Below are positions 1-10,640 of a stretch of 64,000 nt of DNA, piece by piece (position 1 is the stretch's first letter; each line of letters opens with the position of its first letter). The DNA is taken from the NCBI GenBank assembly GCA_035235625.1, contig CP141146.1, positions 15,370,501 to 15,434,500 of the forward strand. The letters run 5' to 3'. The translations under genes and the position numbers were made by a program. Below the pieces are notes generated by a model. It was not told where the DNA came from. It saw only the letters and a list, made by a program, of their open reading frames with translations, and ran no database searches. The stretch comes from Saururus chinensis (taxonomy: Eukaryota; Streptophyta; Magnoliopsida; Piperales; Saururaceae).

Positions 1-2
1 CT

Positions 3-473
3 AAATTAGTAGGTTACTCGGATGCTAATTGGGAAGAGAATGTAGATGATAGAAAAAGTATTTTAGAAAGATGTTTTTATGTAGAAAATTGGTTAGTTTA
101 TTGGCATAATAAAAAATAAATTTGTGTTTCTTTATCAACCGATGAAGTTGAATATATAGCTGCTAGTAGTAGTTGTACAGAATTAATGTGGATGAAAATG
201 ATGTTATTTCATTATAGAATACACCAGGGCAATATGACCTTATTTTGTGATAATCTAAGATTAATAAAAATTTCTCAAAATCATGTTCGACACTCTCATA
301 CAAAATATATAAATACTAGACATCGTTTTATTTGAGATTTGGTTGAGGATAAAGTTGTTAACTTAGAACATATTTATACAGAGTTTCAATTGGCTGATGC
401 TTTTACTAAACCTTTGGATTTCAATAGGTTCATTAACCTTCGAAAAGTCATTAGACTTATTTGTACAAAGTAA
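3..473 (+). pseudogene. Ty1/copia pol, RNase H C-terminal end (decayed)
   Basis: One continuous frame encodes the last ~155 residues of a copia polyprotein. Visible are the GYSDANWEENVDDRKS block, LSTDEVEYIAASSSCTE with the catalytic acidic residue, the HTKYI segment and the ADAFTKPL block that ends copia pol. RNase H removes the RNA strand of the RNA:DNA hybrid during reverse transcription. Two in-frame stops interrupt it, TAA at 117-119 where a Gln is expected and TGA at 333-335 where an Arg is expected; both are single C-to-T changes. Reverse transcriptase and integrase lie to the left of the window. The family is clear and the copy is not functional. Confidence 0.9.
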
Positions 474-2072
474 TTTCATAAGAAAATTTTGTCCTTTTAA
501 TTGGAATTTTTTGGACATGAAAAACAACATAAATTGTTTTAAATTTTTATGATTTTTTGTAGTTTTGATTGTTCAGAGTTTGGTTTGATTTGATTTTAGC
601 AAAAGTTTAAAAAAACAAAATAAAATTTTTGAGTTTGTATTTTTTACATATAACTGACATATCATATCAAACACACTTAAATTATAAAGGTATTGTACAA
701 GTGGGCCACACATGCAATGCACGATGAATATAATCTTAAGTCAAGAGGACGAATTGAATATCAATTAAGTAAAGTTTTAAGATTTATAATAAGACTTGAT
801 TCTTTATTTATTTACTGAAAGACTTAGTACTCACTATGGGAATTTCAGATCATCTATCGGGTGAAATGTATAATATAGTTAATTTACTTCTTGATTCTGA
901 TGCTATGAGGTAGTATAAGGTACTTGAGCACTTTCGATTCTTTTGCATGCTGGATGAGATTTGATATGTTTATGTATCTTTTTATTACTTTATGTAAATA
1001 TTATCATAAATAGTTTTCATAAAGATGATGAAAAGAGTTGCTTATACATCTTATGTTAGTGTGAAAGCTATCATCCCCTTGACATTGAAAAAGACATATA
1101 TTGAAAAGAAAATAATATAGTGCAAGGTCAAGAGAAATAAGAAAAAGTCATTGAAAACCCATTTATGAAAAAGAATGAAAAATCCAACAATTTGAAAAAG
1201 GCGAAAGGCATAGAGAATGATAACAACAGAAATAGAATTTTTGTATCCTTGCTTGTATCTCTTATTTATTCAATGTAAATCAATTATCAAACAGAATGTG
1301 AGCATGGGCCAAGTTTCTCGATAGACTCATTTGCCAAAGTAGTGGAGGAGATGTTATTTTTTACTATATTATCCATTGATATCCTTATGATTGTTTTGAA
1401 TGTTTATGGTATACACATGGGCTTGACGTAAAACACTATTGAATCTTCTCGTATTATAAGGCTTGTAACTTGAAATTCTGATTCTTTGGTCGAGTGGCTA
1501 ATGAGATTATGTTATAATAATGTGGGATACATGATTGTGGTATGTTGAATCTTAGAGTGTGATTGTCATATAATAATGCTACATGGTTACCAAACAATTT
1601 GTTTTCACTTAAAAAGTTTTTTTCTCTATTTTGTTTCTTTTTTACCTCGATTTCTTTTTCTATTCGTGACAAAAAGGGGGAGAAATTTTTGTTACAAAAA
1701 TCATTACATCTTGAAGATAGAAAGGCTAATAGAGAGCTTACTAAAGAAGAACTAGGCTAAAATGTTGAAAAGAGGAAATTTTGTATTTGGTTATAACTTG
1801 GTTAATCTTTTGCTTACTTGAGCATTTAGAATATGTATTTACTTGTTTCTTGGAACAGTATTATGCAGATATGTTCTAGTTTGTGATGTACAGGTAGATT
1901 ACAGGTTGAAGACCATATCACAATAGGATTAGTGTGTTATAAATTAAGGGGGAGAGTCATGATCATTGTTGGATAAACTATCTAAATTCTATTATGCACT
2001 ATAGAGTTGTAATTTTTATTTTATAGATGGTGTGTTGTAGTGTTTTGTCAAGAAATAGCCAAAGGGAGAGAT

Positions 2073-3259
2073 TGTCAGAATAGAAGTATTCTTATCTCAT
2101 GTATTAGCTTATTGTCGTTATCAAAACAATGTCATGAAATATGTATTGTGAGTCGATTTCAAGTCTGAAAATGGATTTCTGAAGGTGGAACAAAAAGAAG
2201 ACTCAAATTCGTGTTTTTGTCAGGTAAAAGCGTATGCACACATCACATTCATATACTTTAGGGTAAAAGAAACCTTAGATGAAAATAATGGTGACATTTG
2301 GATTTTTAAATATTTAAAAATCAAGTTTCAGAAAAATTGGCAGAACGATTGATCATTAGTGATTGATCGACACCTAAATTGCACTATTTAAAATGAAGCC
2401 AAGAGTTAGTGATTGATTGGCTTGATAAAATGATCACTCAGCTGAAGAGTCATGTTGAAAAATATAGTGAACGATCGATCGCCCTATGTGAATGATCAAT
2501 TGCCTTGTGTGAACGGTTGATCTTTTGAGCGGCAGGTTGACAAAATTAAGATTTTCCAGTTTGGTTACGATTCCAACTTAGAGACCCTATCCTTCTAGAG
2601 TTTGTGAGTCTATAAAAAGGGATTAGAACATGAAGGAGAAAGAGAGAAGACCTAGAAAAACTTTGAGAGCTTATGTAGAGTCTCTTCAATAGAGGTTTAA
2701 GAGAGTTATCGTCTAAATTGTGAGAATCTCTACCATAAATCAAAAAGAGTAATTAGATGTGAGATTAGAGCACAAAATACTATGAGTTTGCTAAAGTTTG
2801 TTGCTGAGAAGATCAACTAAATAGAAGATTCATTGAAAGAGGAGATGAAAGATGCTAATCAAGTGAGCACAAAGGAGAAGAAGATCAAGCTATGGTCGGC
2901 CAACAACCAATGAGTGGTTGATTCAGAATTTAAGAGTGGTGTGAAGATTCAGCTAGTTTGAAGAAAATGAAGGAGTCTCTTGTCTATGTAATCGGTAATT
3001 TTGTAATCTTAAGTTTACATCGTGCATAGTTGATCTGAACAAAGTATCCATAGTTGGGTTTCCACATAATAATTCTCGTGTATTTGGATTGCTGATTTGA
3101 TTGAGAATTTATCGTTAGAACATATTAGAATTAAGAATGTTTAATTGGTTAAATTCTAGGTTTATTTTGCTTAAAGGGGAGAAATAAATCTTGTAACTTA
3201 ATTGCGAGTTAGAGGCACTTTTTTTCTCATCTTATGTACGCCACATATATAGTCCAACA
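2073..3259 (+). repeat. 3' LTR of Sirevirus-like element A
   Basis: Starts TGTCAGAATAG right after the purine tract CCAAAGGGAGAGAT and ends ATAGTCCAACA, giving TG...CA ends and 1187 bp. A TATA box (TCTATAAAAAG) lies at about 2609-2619 and would start the transcript. The U3 part holds many GATC-containing palindromes (TGATCA, CGATCGATCG, TTGATC). The same layout recurs in LTR pieces at 6089 and 44644. The right end is set by the CA rule only, because the left flank is outside the window. Confidence 0.7.
2609..2619 (+). promoter_or_regulatory. TATA box of Sirevirus-like LTR A
   Basis: TCTATAAAAAG lies about 540 bp into the LTR and is followed by a purine-rich AGAAAGAGAGAAG leader, the expected position of U3/R. 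Inferred from position and sequence. Confidence 0.45.
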
Positions 3260-3538
3260 AACCAACATGGATTGGGTGTTGTACTTTTCGATGATCTCTC
3301 CATCCCAGCCACTAGTATACCCTCATCTAGTTAGATTGTGGGTATTCATCCTTACATGAGGAGGACGAGCAAACTCTCATAGGCATGGTGAGCAGTACTT
3401 CAGTCTAAGTTACACCTAATATTATCACTAGATCCATAAATGTAGGGTGATGGAATATTGTTATCTGACATATGGTGGCTATGTTTTCCCGGATGACAAC
3501 ATCATCACTAGATGACTCTGATGCACTAAAATAATGTT

Positions 3539-4997
3539 CAATTAAATGTTTTCAAATTTTGAATTGCAATTCTATTTTGTGTTAATTTATTGCTAATTTG
3601 GGCTATTTATGTTTTGAATAAGTTAGTTGGACCTTAATTGAGTTTATATGTCTAAACAGGCTTTAACAGGATCTAAGTAGAAGAGGAAGTAAAGCCCATC
3701 TACCCAAAGCTATTTGAAAGTCAAGAATGGGCTCCTAATGGTCTAAACATGCATGGAATGGGCGAACACAACTTTGTGGACCCGTTTGATTTGAGATTTG
3801 TATGAAGATGACTAAATTAGGAAAGAAGCTGATTCGGACAAATTGATAGAGCCTTAGTATTTCGATTATATCTTTTTATGTATAATTCGGATGGATACGA
3901 TTCTAGTGGCATTGGAAAGAAGACTTTCATAGCTACAAATGATATTTCAGGAAGAAATTCCAAATTCCAAAGATGCATGGGTCGAATTCGGTATGTAAAG
4001 AGACAGCTAGTAAACTAACCCGAGGCCAGCACATAAAGAATATTTTCATTGATTATGATTGATACACATAAGGAAAGACAAGGAAGCTGATTGGTTAACT
4101 AAAGGAAGATTCAAAGATACTTATTTGCTAAATAAATCATTCTAATCATTGCCAAAGAAGCAACCAATCAGGCAATCAATCAGGATGCAATCTAGAGATA
4201 TGATTTCACTTTCCTCTTTAAAGCAACCCCTTCTATTCCTATAAATAGAGGGGTGGACGTAATAAATGACTCATCCCCTCCTCTTTGGAGCTCTCTTCTC
4301 CTATTTTCTTCTCTACTTTTGTATTTTTGTTTTTAGTTCTATTGTAATGGCTTTCTAAGCTCTCAAGCTAAGGCTAGAGGTGATTTGTAACAATTTAATA
4401 GAGTTCAATTCATGTTTCATCAATGGTTTCAAGTAAGTATTGTTTATTTAAAGTGATGTTTATTTAATATTATTCTTCTTCTTGTTTCTTTGTGATTTGG
4501 ATACATAAGATGCTTGAAGGCTCTCCTTTTTTATTTTTTGTGATTTGGATACATAGAAATCTTTAAGAGACAATTATTTTTTTATCCTTCATCTATCCAA
4601 AGCATTTCTATTTTTATTTTCAATTTTAATGTTCATATCTTCCGGTTAGATAAAATCTTTATTCGATTCTAACTGAGATAACATGATACATGAAGAACAT
4701 CATTAGATGTTACAATGATCCTTAATGCATTAGTATTTTCTCATCTTGATTTCTTGACTCTATATTACCTCAATACTCTTCTACTCTTTCTTTCTTAATT
4801 TTTCCTTTCTTTATTTTTTTCGTAATAGTTTTCTTTGTTGCACAAGGTTTTCCCTGTGGATCGACCTTGTCTACTACAATTGGCAAGTAAAACAAATCTG
4901 AATTTGACTTCTTTATAGTCTTGTTTCAGACGTAACAACAAACTCACAAGCTTGGAGAGAGGATGCACATTGTACACAATAATCCATGCTCATTTCA
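3539..4997 (+). mobile_element. Nested solo LTR with TGACTC target duplication
   Basis: A 1459-bp block that begins TGATGCACTAA and ends CATTTCA is flanked by the same hexamer TGACTC at 3533-3538 and 4998-5003. It carries a TATA box (CCTATAAATAGAGG, about 4239-4252), then CT-rich leader DNA, and near its end the phrase CCCTGTGGATCGACC, a motif common at the ends of Tat/Athila-type gypsy LTRs. No coding sequence lies inside. Removing the block would join the two parts of the surrounding envelope-like region. The class is an inference; the insertion boundaries are seen directly. Confidence 0.65.
4240..4248 (+). promoter_or_regulatory. TATA box of solo LTR
   Basis: TATAAATAG followed about 30 bp downstream by CTCATCCCCTCC and a CT-rich leader, the usual layout of a plant LTR promoter. 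Confidence 0.5.
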
Positions 4998-5593
4998 TGA
5001 CTCCCGACTTCAGACTTTTTCATATCATAGCTCAGTAAAATATCTACAGTGCTCAGAAGGAGAGAGTAGATTAGACGATGGCTCTATTGTTAGAGACAGA
5101 CATTGAGCTCAATCTGCCCTCAACTATCTTTGGTTGGATGGCAATATTCGTTCATGGCCATACCCACAAGATATTGGCATATCCAAACATCCTATCTAGG
5201 ATTTTCTTGTTTAAGAGAGTGAGAGTGACCTGGACAGAGTCCACAATGACCAACATGGGTCCCATTGACGTGGTAGTCATACATCAAATGAGGTCACACA
5301 CACACGAGATAGGGTCCTAGAGCAACAAGAGGACTAGGAGATGCATGATGATGCTATCGAGGAGGAGAGACCTGTAGAGAGGTAGATATTAGATGATGAT
5401 CACTCATGACCTGCTATATATACTGAGTTATCATGAGATGGAGCGCAGGTTGATGGATTTTTGTCATAAGATGGAGCACAGGTTTGATCAGCTAGCATAC
5501 CTTATTCGTTGCCATTCATTCTATTTAGATGTTGATTCGGATATTAAGGGGGAGGACGATAATACTGATGACCTAGATGATTCAAGGTCCTAA
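4998..5593 (+). pseudogene. Envelope-like ORF of a Sirevirus-type retroelement (decayed)
   Basis: One frame runs from just right of the solo LTR to a stop at 5591-5593. The segment from 5078 reads MALLLETDIELNLPSTIFGW and is followed by a lower-similarity stretch around SRIFLFKRV. The pattern of an INLP-like block, then a methionine-containing helix and an IF-x-F/V block, matches the envelope-like or putative plant transposon protein that sits between pol and the 3' LTR in some Sireviruses. Its role is unproven. An acidic tail (GEDDNTDDLDDSRS) ends the frame. In-frame stops occur between 4998 and 5078 and again at 5318-5320, so the copy is dead. The solo LTR at 3539 splits it from its upstream part. 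Confidence 0.55.
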
Positions 5594-6088
5594 TTTTATT
5601 TTTCTTTTATGATCTTTTGAGATGTATTTCTTGTTAAAACCTTAAGCAGTTCATGATATGTATCGTTTTGTTTATTCTCTTGTATTATGAAATTGTGTGG
5701 TTTAACTTGAAAATATTTTATGACGTGATGTTTTATGATTATTTATTTCTTGTCTTCTTTACTTACTTAACTCATAAGCGTTAATTGTATATTTTCTTAA
5801 TTTTGTATTCACCTTTTGCCTATTTCAAACAAAAAGGTAGAGAAAACATTATGAAATATCAAGTGTTTTATTTCATTCCTAATTGAATAGTTCTATGCAA
5901 AAAAAAAATGTTAAGTGTACAACTTAAGTACAGGTTTCAAGGATGTTTAAGATCAATTCCAAATGGTCTTAGTTGAGTCAAAGTATCAATTTTGTATAAG
6001 TGAAAATCAATGCATTAAACTGTCAAAGTTGTAATTTTTTATTTTTAAACTTGTAGTGTTTTGTCACAAAATAGCCAAAGGAGGAGAT

Positions 6089-6590
6089 TATTAGAACATA
6101 TATGGTCATATATATAGTAATTAGCTAATTCGATGAACAAAACTATGACAAAAATTCATGTACGGTTAGTCTTAAAGTCTGATAAGATTATTGTTGTTGT
6201 CAAGTTAAATTTTGAATTAAAAAACTTAAAAAATAAAAGCAAACATGTTCTAAAAGTCTAAGGTTGAAGACTACATTAAGTGTCAAAGTTTAAAGGTATG
6301 ATACACATACTCACGTACATGATCACTTAGATTTAAGTTGAAATAATCCTTAGAAGTGATTTTGGGAGTTTTGGTAAAAGATGGTTCAAAATCTAAAAAT
6401 TGTTCATAAGTGATTGATCATTTTTTAACATGTTGTTATCACTTAGAGGCTCAGTTTTCTTATTTTCTAGACAGTGGATCAAATGACCAATCACCTAGGA
6501 AAAGGATTGATCATTTTGGAATTTTGTTTGAATTGAACAAGTGAATAATTGATCATTTGGTGAAAAACAATTGTCAAGTTTGGGATTCTG
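6089..6590 (+). repeat. Truncated 3' LTR of remnant B
   Basis: Begins TATTAGAACATAT directly after the tract CCAAAGGAGGAGAT; the canonical TG start has become TA. The first ~450 bp align by eye with the LTR at 44644: shared GAACATATA, AATTAGCTNATTTCGATGA, TCATGTACG, GGTTGAAGACTA and ACATTAAGTG-like blocks. Palindromic TGATCA motifs recur. Similarity is lost near 6590, so the LTR is truncated. Confidence 0.6.
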
Positions 6591-7240
6591 GAATAGAGTT
6601 TTCATGCCCCACCACACCCCCTTAACTCGAACCCTATTTAAGAAGGTGGGACGCGGTGCAACAAAGCGGAAGACTAACCCATCCTGGGTTCTCATCGAAG
6701 TACACAATATGTGCCCTTTGTGCAAAAGCAAATAATAGAAGGTAAAAGATATTAATTAACCATCTTAGTCCAACACAACACCCACAAAATCTATAATGAA
6801 CATAGTCTTAAGCCCTAAGGTTGCAACATATCTAAACCCATCATAGGCTATCTAAACTATGAAATAAAGTCAAGTCTAAGATCATCATATCACATGACAA
6901 GTCTAAAACAACCAAAACATCTAGCCGCCTCTTATGGTGCTTGCCCATCCTCAAGCTCAACATAAAGACCATCTGAAGCATCCGCATGACATAGCAGATA
7001 GCCCCAAAACAAAACCGCAAATAAAAGAGGGGTGAGCTTCGCTCATTAAGGGTTTTAAAATGAAACATAAGCTCATCATAACACCACATGCATTCTTCCC
7101 ATAAAAGTCAATTTAAACATGCAACATATTCATTCTCTACCCCTGTGCATCATAGGTTCATTCATAATTCATAATACACATGCATACCTTGTGCAATCAT
7201 TAAAGTTTCATGGTTCATAAGAACTAAAGCTTGAAGGGGG
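6591..7240. other. Unclassified LTR-like or repeat DNA
   Basis: No coding sequence is credible here. Phrases such as GAGGGGTGAGCTTCGCTCA followed by TTAAGGG, and CATGCATTC near ATTCATAATACACATGC, resemble gypsy LTR interiors, but no ends, TATA box or partner copy were found in the window. Confidence 0.3.
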
Positions 7241-7269
7241 TGGAGATGGAAAAGTCCAATAAGGATATT

Positions 7270-7570
7270 CAAGACACAACTGTGATTGGCATCCCATCAC
7301 TATAAGGGAAGAGTTTTTTATGCTCCCCCTCTAACAATGAGCCCAAGAACACATATGAGCCCTTGATATTTGAAATCGATGGTGCACATGCGAAAGTACG
7401 TTAGCACCAATACCACTAGCACTAATGTGCTTTAGTGTGTGCGCCATCAATCTCGTGGATAAAGGGCTTCTATGTGTTCTTTACGTTGGACTCAATTTTA
7501 GAATGGAGCATTGAAAACATTGCCCACTATAAGTACCAATTCATGTGCCACAAATGCAAAACAACGACGG
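7270..7570. mobile_element. Fold-back MITE, copy 1
   Basis: An imperfect palindrome about 300 bp long. The left-arm block AAGAACACATATGAGCCC and its follow-on ATCGATGGTGCACATGCG match the reverse complement of the right arm, AAGAACACATAGAAGCCC and GATTGATGGCGCACACAC. The arms reach about 110 bp or more around a centre near 7415. A relative lies at about 25713-25900. No coding capacity. The transposase source is unknown. Confidence 0.6.
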
Positions 7571-9724
7571 ATAAGTCAAAAGGCTGTTGCTGAAAGCTAA
7601 CTACTGTGAGGAACAAAGCCGCCCATTACTATAGTTACATCATTGTAGGCTAATTTTTTGGTAGTGATGTAACAATTGTTTACATATAATAATTTTAACA
7701 ATTAACAATCATCCTCAATAATCATATACAAAATTCAATCGAATGTGTATAAAACTATTTTTTTTCAAATAATAATTTAATCACAAAGCTTAATATGGAC
7801 CTTTTTTTCTTCCAATTGTCAAGAAGAATCAATATTATTCGCATTATCAAAGTCAACTCTTGTTTAACTCCTTTATTTGACATATTTGGAATGGAGAACT
7901 TCGCACATAATTTTTAGGCAAAATTGGGAGAGGATGTTTGACAATTAAGTATTGAGGAAAAGGACGCACTATTTTACTTTAGGTCACTGGATGCTCTAAA
8001 CTTTTTCAAATTTACAAAAAGGACATCTTGCCAAGGGCCCATTGGCTTTTTATTAATGATAATATTACCTCTCTTCTAATGACAAAGCCTAAACTCACCC
8101 TTGTTCTTGTACCATTGATCTTCTTCCTCCTTCTCACCTCCTTGCCACCGGCACCGTCTCCCTTACCTCGCTCCGACCTCACCTCCACCCTGGACATGGC
8201 CATATCTCTTCCCTAATTGGCTACGGTGGGATTGGCCGGAGGTTGGTCCTCTTCCTCAACTCTTGCTCCTGCCAAATTTGATCGGAGCTGGGCCAAACTA
8301 AGATTTACTACTAAGCCTCCGTTGGATCCAATGGCGAGTAATAAAGTGGTGATCTAGCAAAGCAGCTGGTGTGGTCCGGTGGCAGCCCGGGGAGTTAGTG
8401 AAAAGAATGGTTGGAGGGAGACAAGGGTATTTTCATCCCTTGAAAATGTTCGTTATTATTGTATTAAAAAATATTGTTTGGACTAACAATGTTTGATGTC
8501 CTCGGTCCTCCACCCCCTATTTTATGGTACCATGCGGCATAGATGTACTATTCTTCAAGATACTATGGTGCTCGCTTTTGCTCTTCTAGCTCACATCCAA
8601 CATCTTCAGCAATTGCACATATTTTTTTCGTCTCCATTTGTATTCTCTTATTTTCGTACTTTACAAAACTATGTTTAATTTACTAAAAAATAAATTAATT
8701 TTAAATTATTATATATGAAGAAGTTTAAGCTCACGTCTGTCAATATCTGATGGCGAAGGGGCCAAGAAACTAATCCAACCCCTAAGTAATGTCTGCCATC
8801 AAAATTTCAATCCCCCCTAGCTCATCTAACAGCTCTCTCTCTCTCTCTTTTTCTCTCTCTCTCTTTATATATATATATATATAAAAGTTAGCGTGAGCAC
8901 GAGTCCAGCGACGGTGAAAATGGAGCCAAGGCAAGATTTTAATATGTGGTCACGACTAATTTATGGGAAAATCATAATGTGATGAAAAGGACTTAACATG
9001 ACATTGTCTAAGAAGGAAAAGGTCATTTAGACTAATTTAACCTAAAAATAGGCATTGTAATATTTAGTGAAAATTTATATAATATAAAAATTGTGCATAT
9101 ATAAGCCGATTATGTGTGTATCTCCTTATAAAATTGATGGAAACTTTCACGACGTTTGAGCGACAAAATGCTGAGCCCATTTTCAGATCAAAGGCCAGCG
9201 CTTCAGTTGGACCGAGTTTGGACTAATGCAGCCCAAGTCGAAAAAGCCCAACAAATAATATTTGCCACTAGCCTATATCACTCATCTTCATTTTTCCGTG
9301 GCCATAAGCACGGCCCTTACTTACAACCTATTACTCCCAGGCCTCTACGCCTCACTTACTCTCACTCATCCTCTTATTATCGTATTTTGTTTCAAATTTC
9401 AATCATAATGTGATCCTTGTCTTGACGCTAATTTTTCTTAAGTCGGTTCAAGCTAGCCGATCTCAATTCTCAAACACGAATTCGTGCTTTCAAACTGCTG
9501 GGATCGTGATGGACATTATGAGTAATTTTATATTCACCGGCGTATCAATTTTATTAATATCCTCTTCCTAAATAAATTATTGGACTGGACCGGAGAAAAA
9601 ACAACAGCTAACTATTGACCCACGTCTCACATTAATCCAATAAATCACTAAATAAATCAGTAAATTAAAAGAGTAACATGGACCAACCGATTATACCTAT
9701 CATTGTAAATTTTGATTTAGGTTA
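7571..9724. other. AT-rich DNA without recognised genes
   Basis: Short ORFs at 8012-8216, 8493-8678 and 9156-9413 show no domain, no codon bias and no conserved motif. GGTAGTG preceded by a T-run near 7655-7668 looks like a CACTA-type 3' end but no matching 5' end was found. A mixed CT/TA microsatellite sits at 8833-8883. Confidence 0.4.
8833..8883. repeat. (CT)n-(TA)n microsatellite
   Basis: CT repeats broken by a short T run, then about nine TA units. Confidence 0.9.
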
Positions 9725-9931
9725 CTTAGGTCTTAAATAGTTGGGTTGGCTTTTGATTTTTGGCCTTTGGCCCTTTAGGGTTTATCAACCCATCTCCATA
9801 CTCCATCGGGACCGACTTCTTCATCCAATACCTGCCTCTATTCTTCACCAAAATTCTAGTTTGGAGCCTTAGCTCATCGCATTGCCTCCTCCAACCTAAA
9901 TGCGTTTGCTGCCGGTAAGCACATACCTCCT
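9725..9931. repeat. Left part of a dispersed repeat split by the gypsy insertion
   Basis: The phrases GGGACCGACTTCTTCATC, CCAAAATTCTAGTTTGGAGC and CATCGCATTGCCTCCTCC recur in diverged form right of the gypsy element (13325-13360 region: CCAAAATTTTAGTTTGGAGC) and again at 36490-36600 (GGGACTGACTTCTTCATC). It is therefore an older repeat that the gypsy element later hit. Its class is not recognised; no ends were found. Confidence 0.5.
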
Positions 9932-10276
9932 TGTTGTGCACGATTGCATACGATGCTCAGACTGACTCTCTTATTGTTACTTTATTGCACTAAACTATTT
10001 AATTGGTATTGTAGTCTTTTATTATCGTATCTGTTGGTTCAGTTGGTGGTTTGGGATAGCCGACCCATTGATAGGAATATATTGTATGAACCGGACCGGA
10101 TTGGTTCAGCTGGTTCAGTTCCCTAGGAGGGGTCATCTCCTATATGGGGCGGCCTCGACTCTTGTTTCAGTTTATGCAATTAAAGAACTCTTTACTTTCT
10201 TCCCTTTCTCCATTACTTCTCCCCTTTTCCTGCGTAGATCTCCTAAGTATCGATAGTGCCTACTTCGGGCACATCA
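9932..10276 (+). repeat. 5' LTR of gypsy element
   Basis: 345 bp, starts TGTTGTGCACGATTGC and ends GGGCACATCA. Same length as the 3' LTR at 12849. Confidence 0.93.
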
Positions 10277-10291
10277 TTGGTATTGGAGCTC
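10277..10291 (+). promoter_or_regulatory. Primer-binding site (tRNA-Met-like)
   Basis: TTGGTATTGGAGCTC follows the 5' LTR directly. It resembles the TGGTATCAGAGC sequence complementary to the initiator tRNA-Met 3' end used by most plant gypsy elements, with a few mismatches. Confidence 0.7.
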
Positions 10292-10306
10292 TATCGATCC
10301 CCAGCC

Positions 10307-10640
10307 ATGGCAAGAGGGAAACAAGTGGTTGTCGCCCCTAAAACTCAGCCTGTGAAGGAGACTGAGAATTCAGCGGACAGTTCCTTACCCACTACCACGG
10401 TCGTTCTGGCTACCACGGAGGATACCACGCTCAAGCAACTCGTCACCATGGTGCAGGTATTGACCACCCGAGTGGACAAATTGACGGCCAACCAGGCAGT
10501 GCCTTCAATAACCAATGACGTCAGGACTCAGGAAGCCGTCATGGAAATTGGGGATTTTTCTCAAGGACCGAACAGGCACACCCATGTTCCTCCAGTCACG
10601 GCGGATAGGGAGACACGACAGTCCCATATTCCCCTAACCG
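10307..10640 (+). pseudogene. gag, N-terminal part, of gypsy element
   Basis: The ATG at 10307 starts MARGKQVVVAPKTQPVKE, 30 bp after the LTR-PBS junction. The product is polar and carries a short heptad-like stretch (LKQLVTMVQVLTTRVDKL) that could form a coiled coil. Gag would build the virus-like particle. After about 110 codons the frame runs into reverse-transcriptase DNA in the wrong frame, so the retroviral-type capsid domain, zinc knuckle and protease are all missing. The junction lies at about 10630-10645. Confidence 0.75.

Larger units (their letters stand above)
1..3259 (+). mobile_element. Sirevirus-like copia remnant A (3' part)
   Basis: The element enters from the left edge and holds the pol end (to 473), about 1.6 kb of AT-rich DNA, then a 3' LTR. 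Purine tracts recur before the LTR: AAAAAGGGGGAGAAA near 1670-1684, TTAAGGGGGAGAG near 1945-1957 and CCAAAGGGAGAGAT at 2059-2072. Several polypurine tracts before the 3' LTR are a described Sirevirus trait. No intact second reading frame is seen between pol and LTR; short ORFs there look accidental. Confidence 0.75.
3260..6590 (+). mobile_element. Sirevirus-like copia remnant B (3' part, interrupted)
   Basis: After LTR A the sequence continues with internal DNA of a second related element: a leading stretch to 3538, a nested solo LTR (3539-4997), an envelope-like frame (about 4998-5593), purine tracts near 5547 (TTAAGGGGGAGGAC), 5829 (AACAAAAAGGTAGAGAAA) and 6076 (CCAAAGGAGGAGAT), then a 3' LTR starting at 6089. 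The order and the three purine tracts match remnant A. Remnant A may have inserted into B. The right limit is where similarity to the other LTRs fades. Confidence 0.6.
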
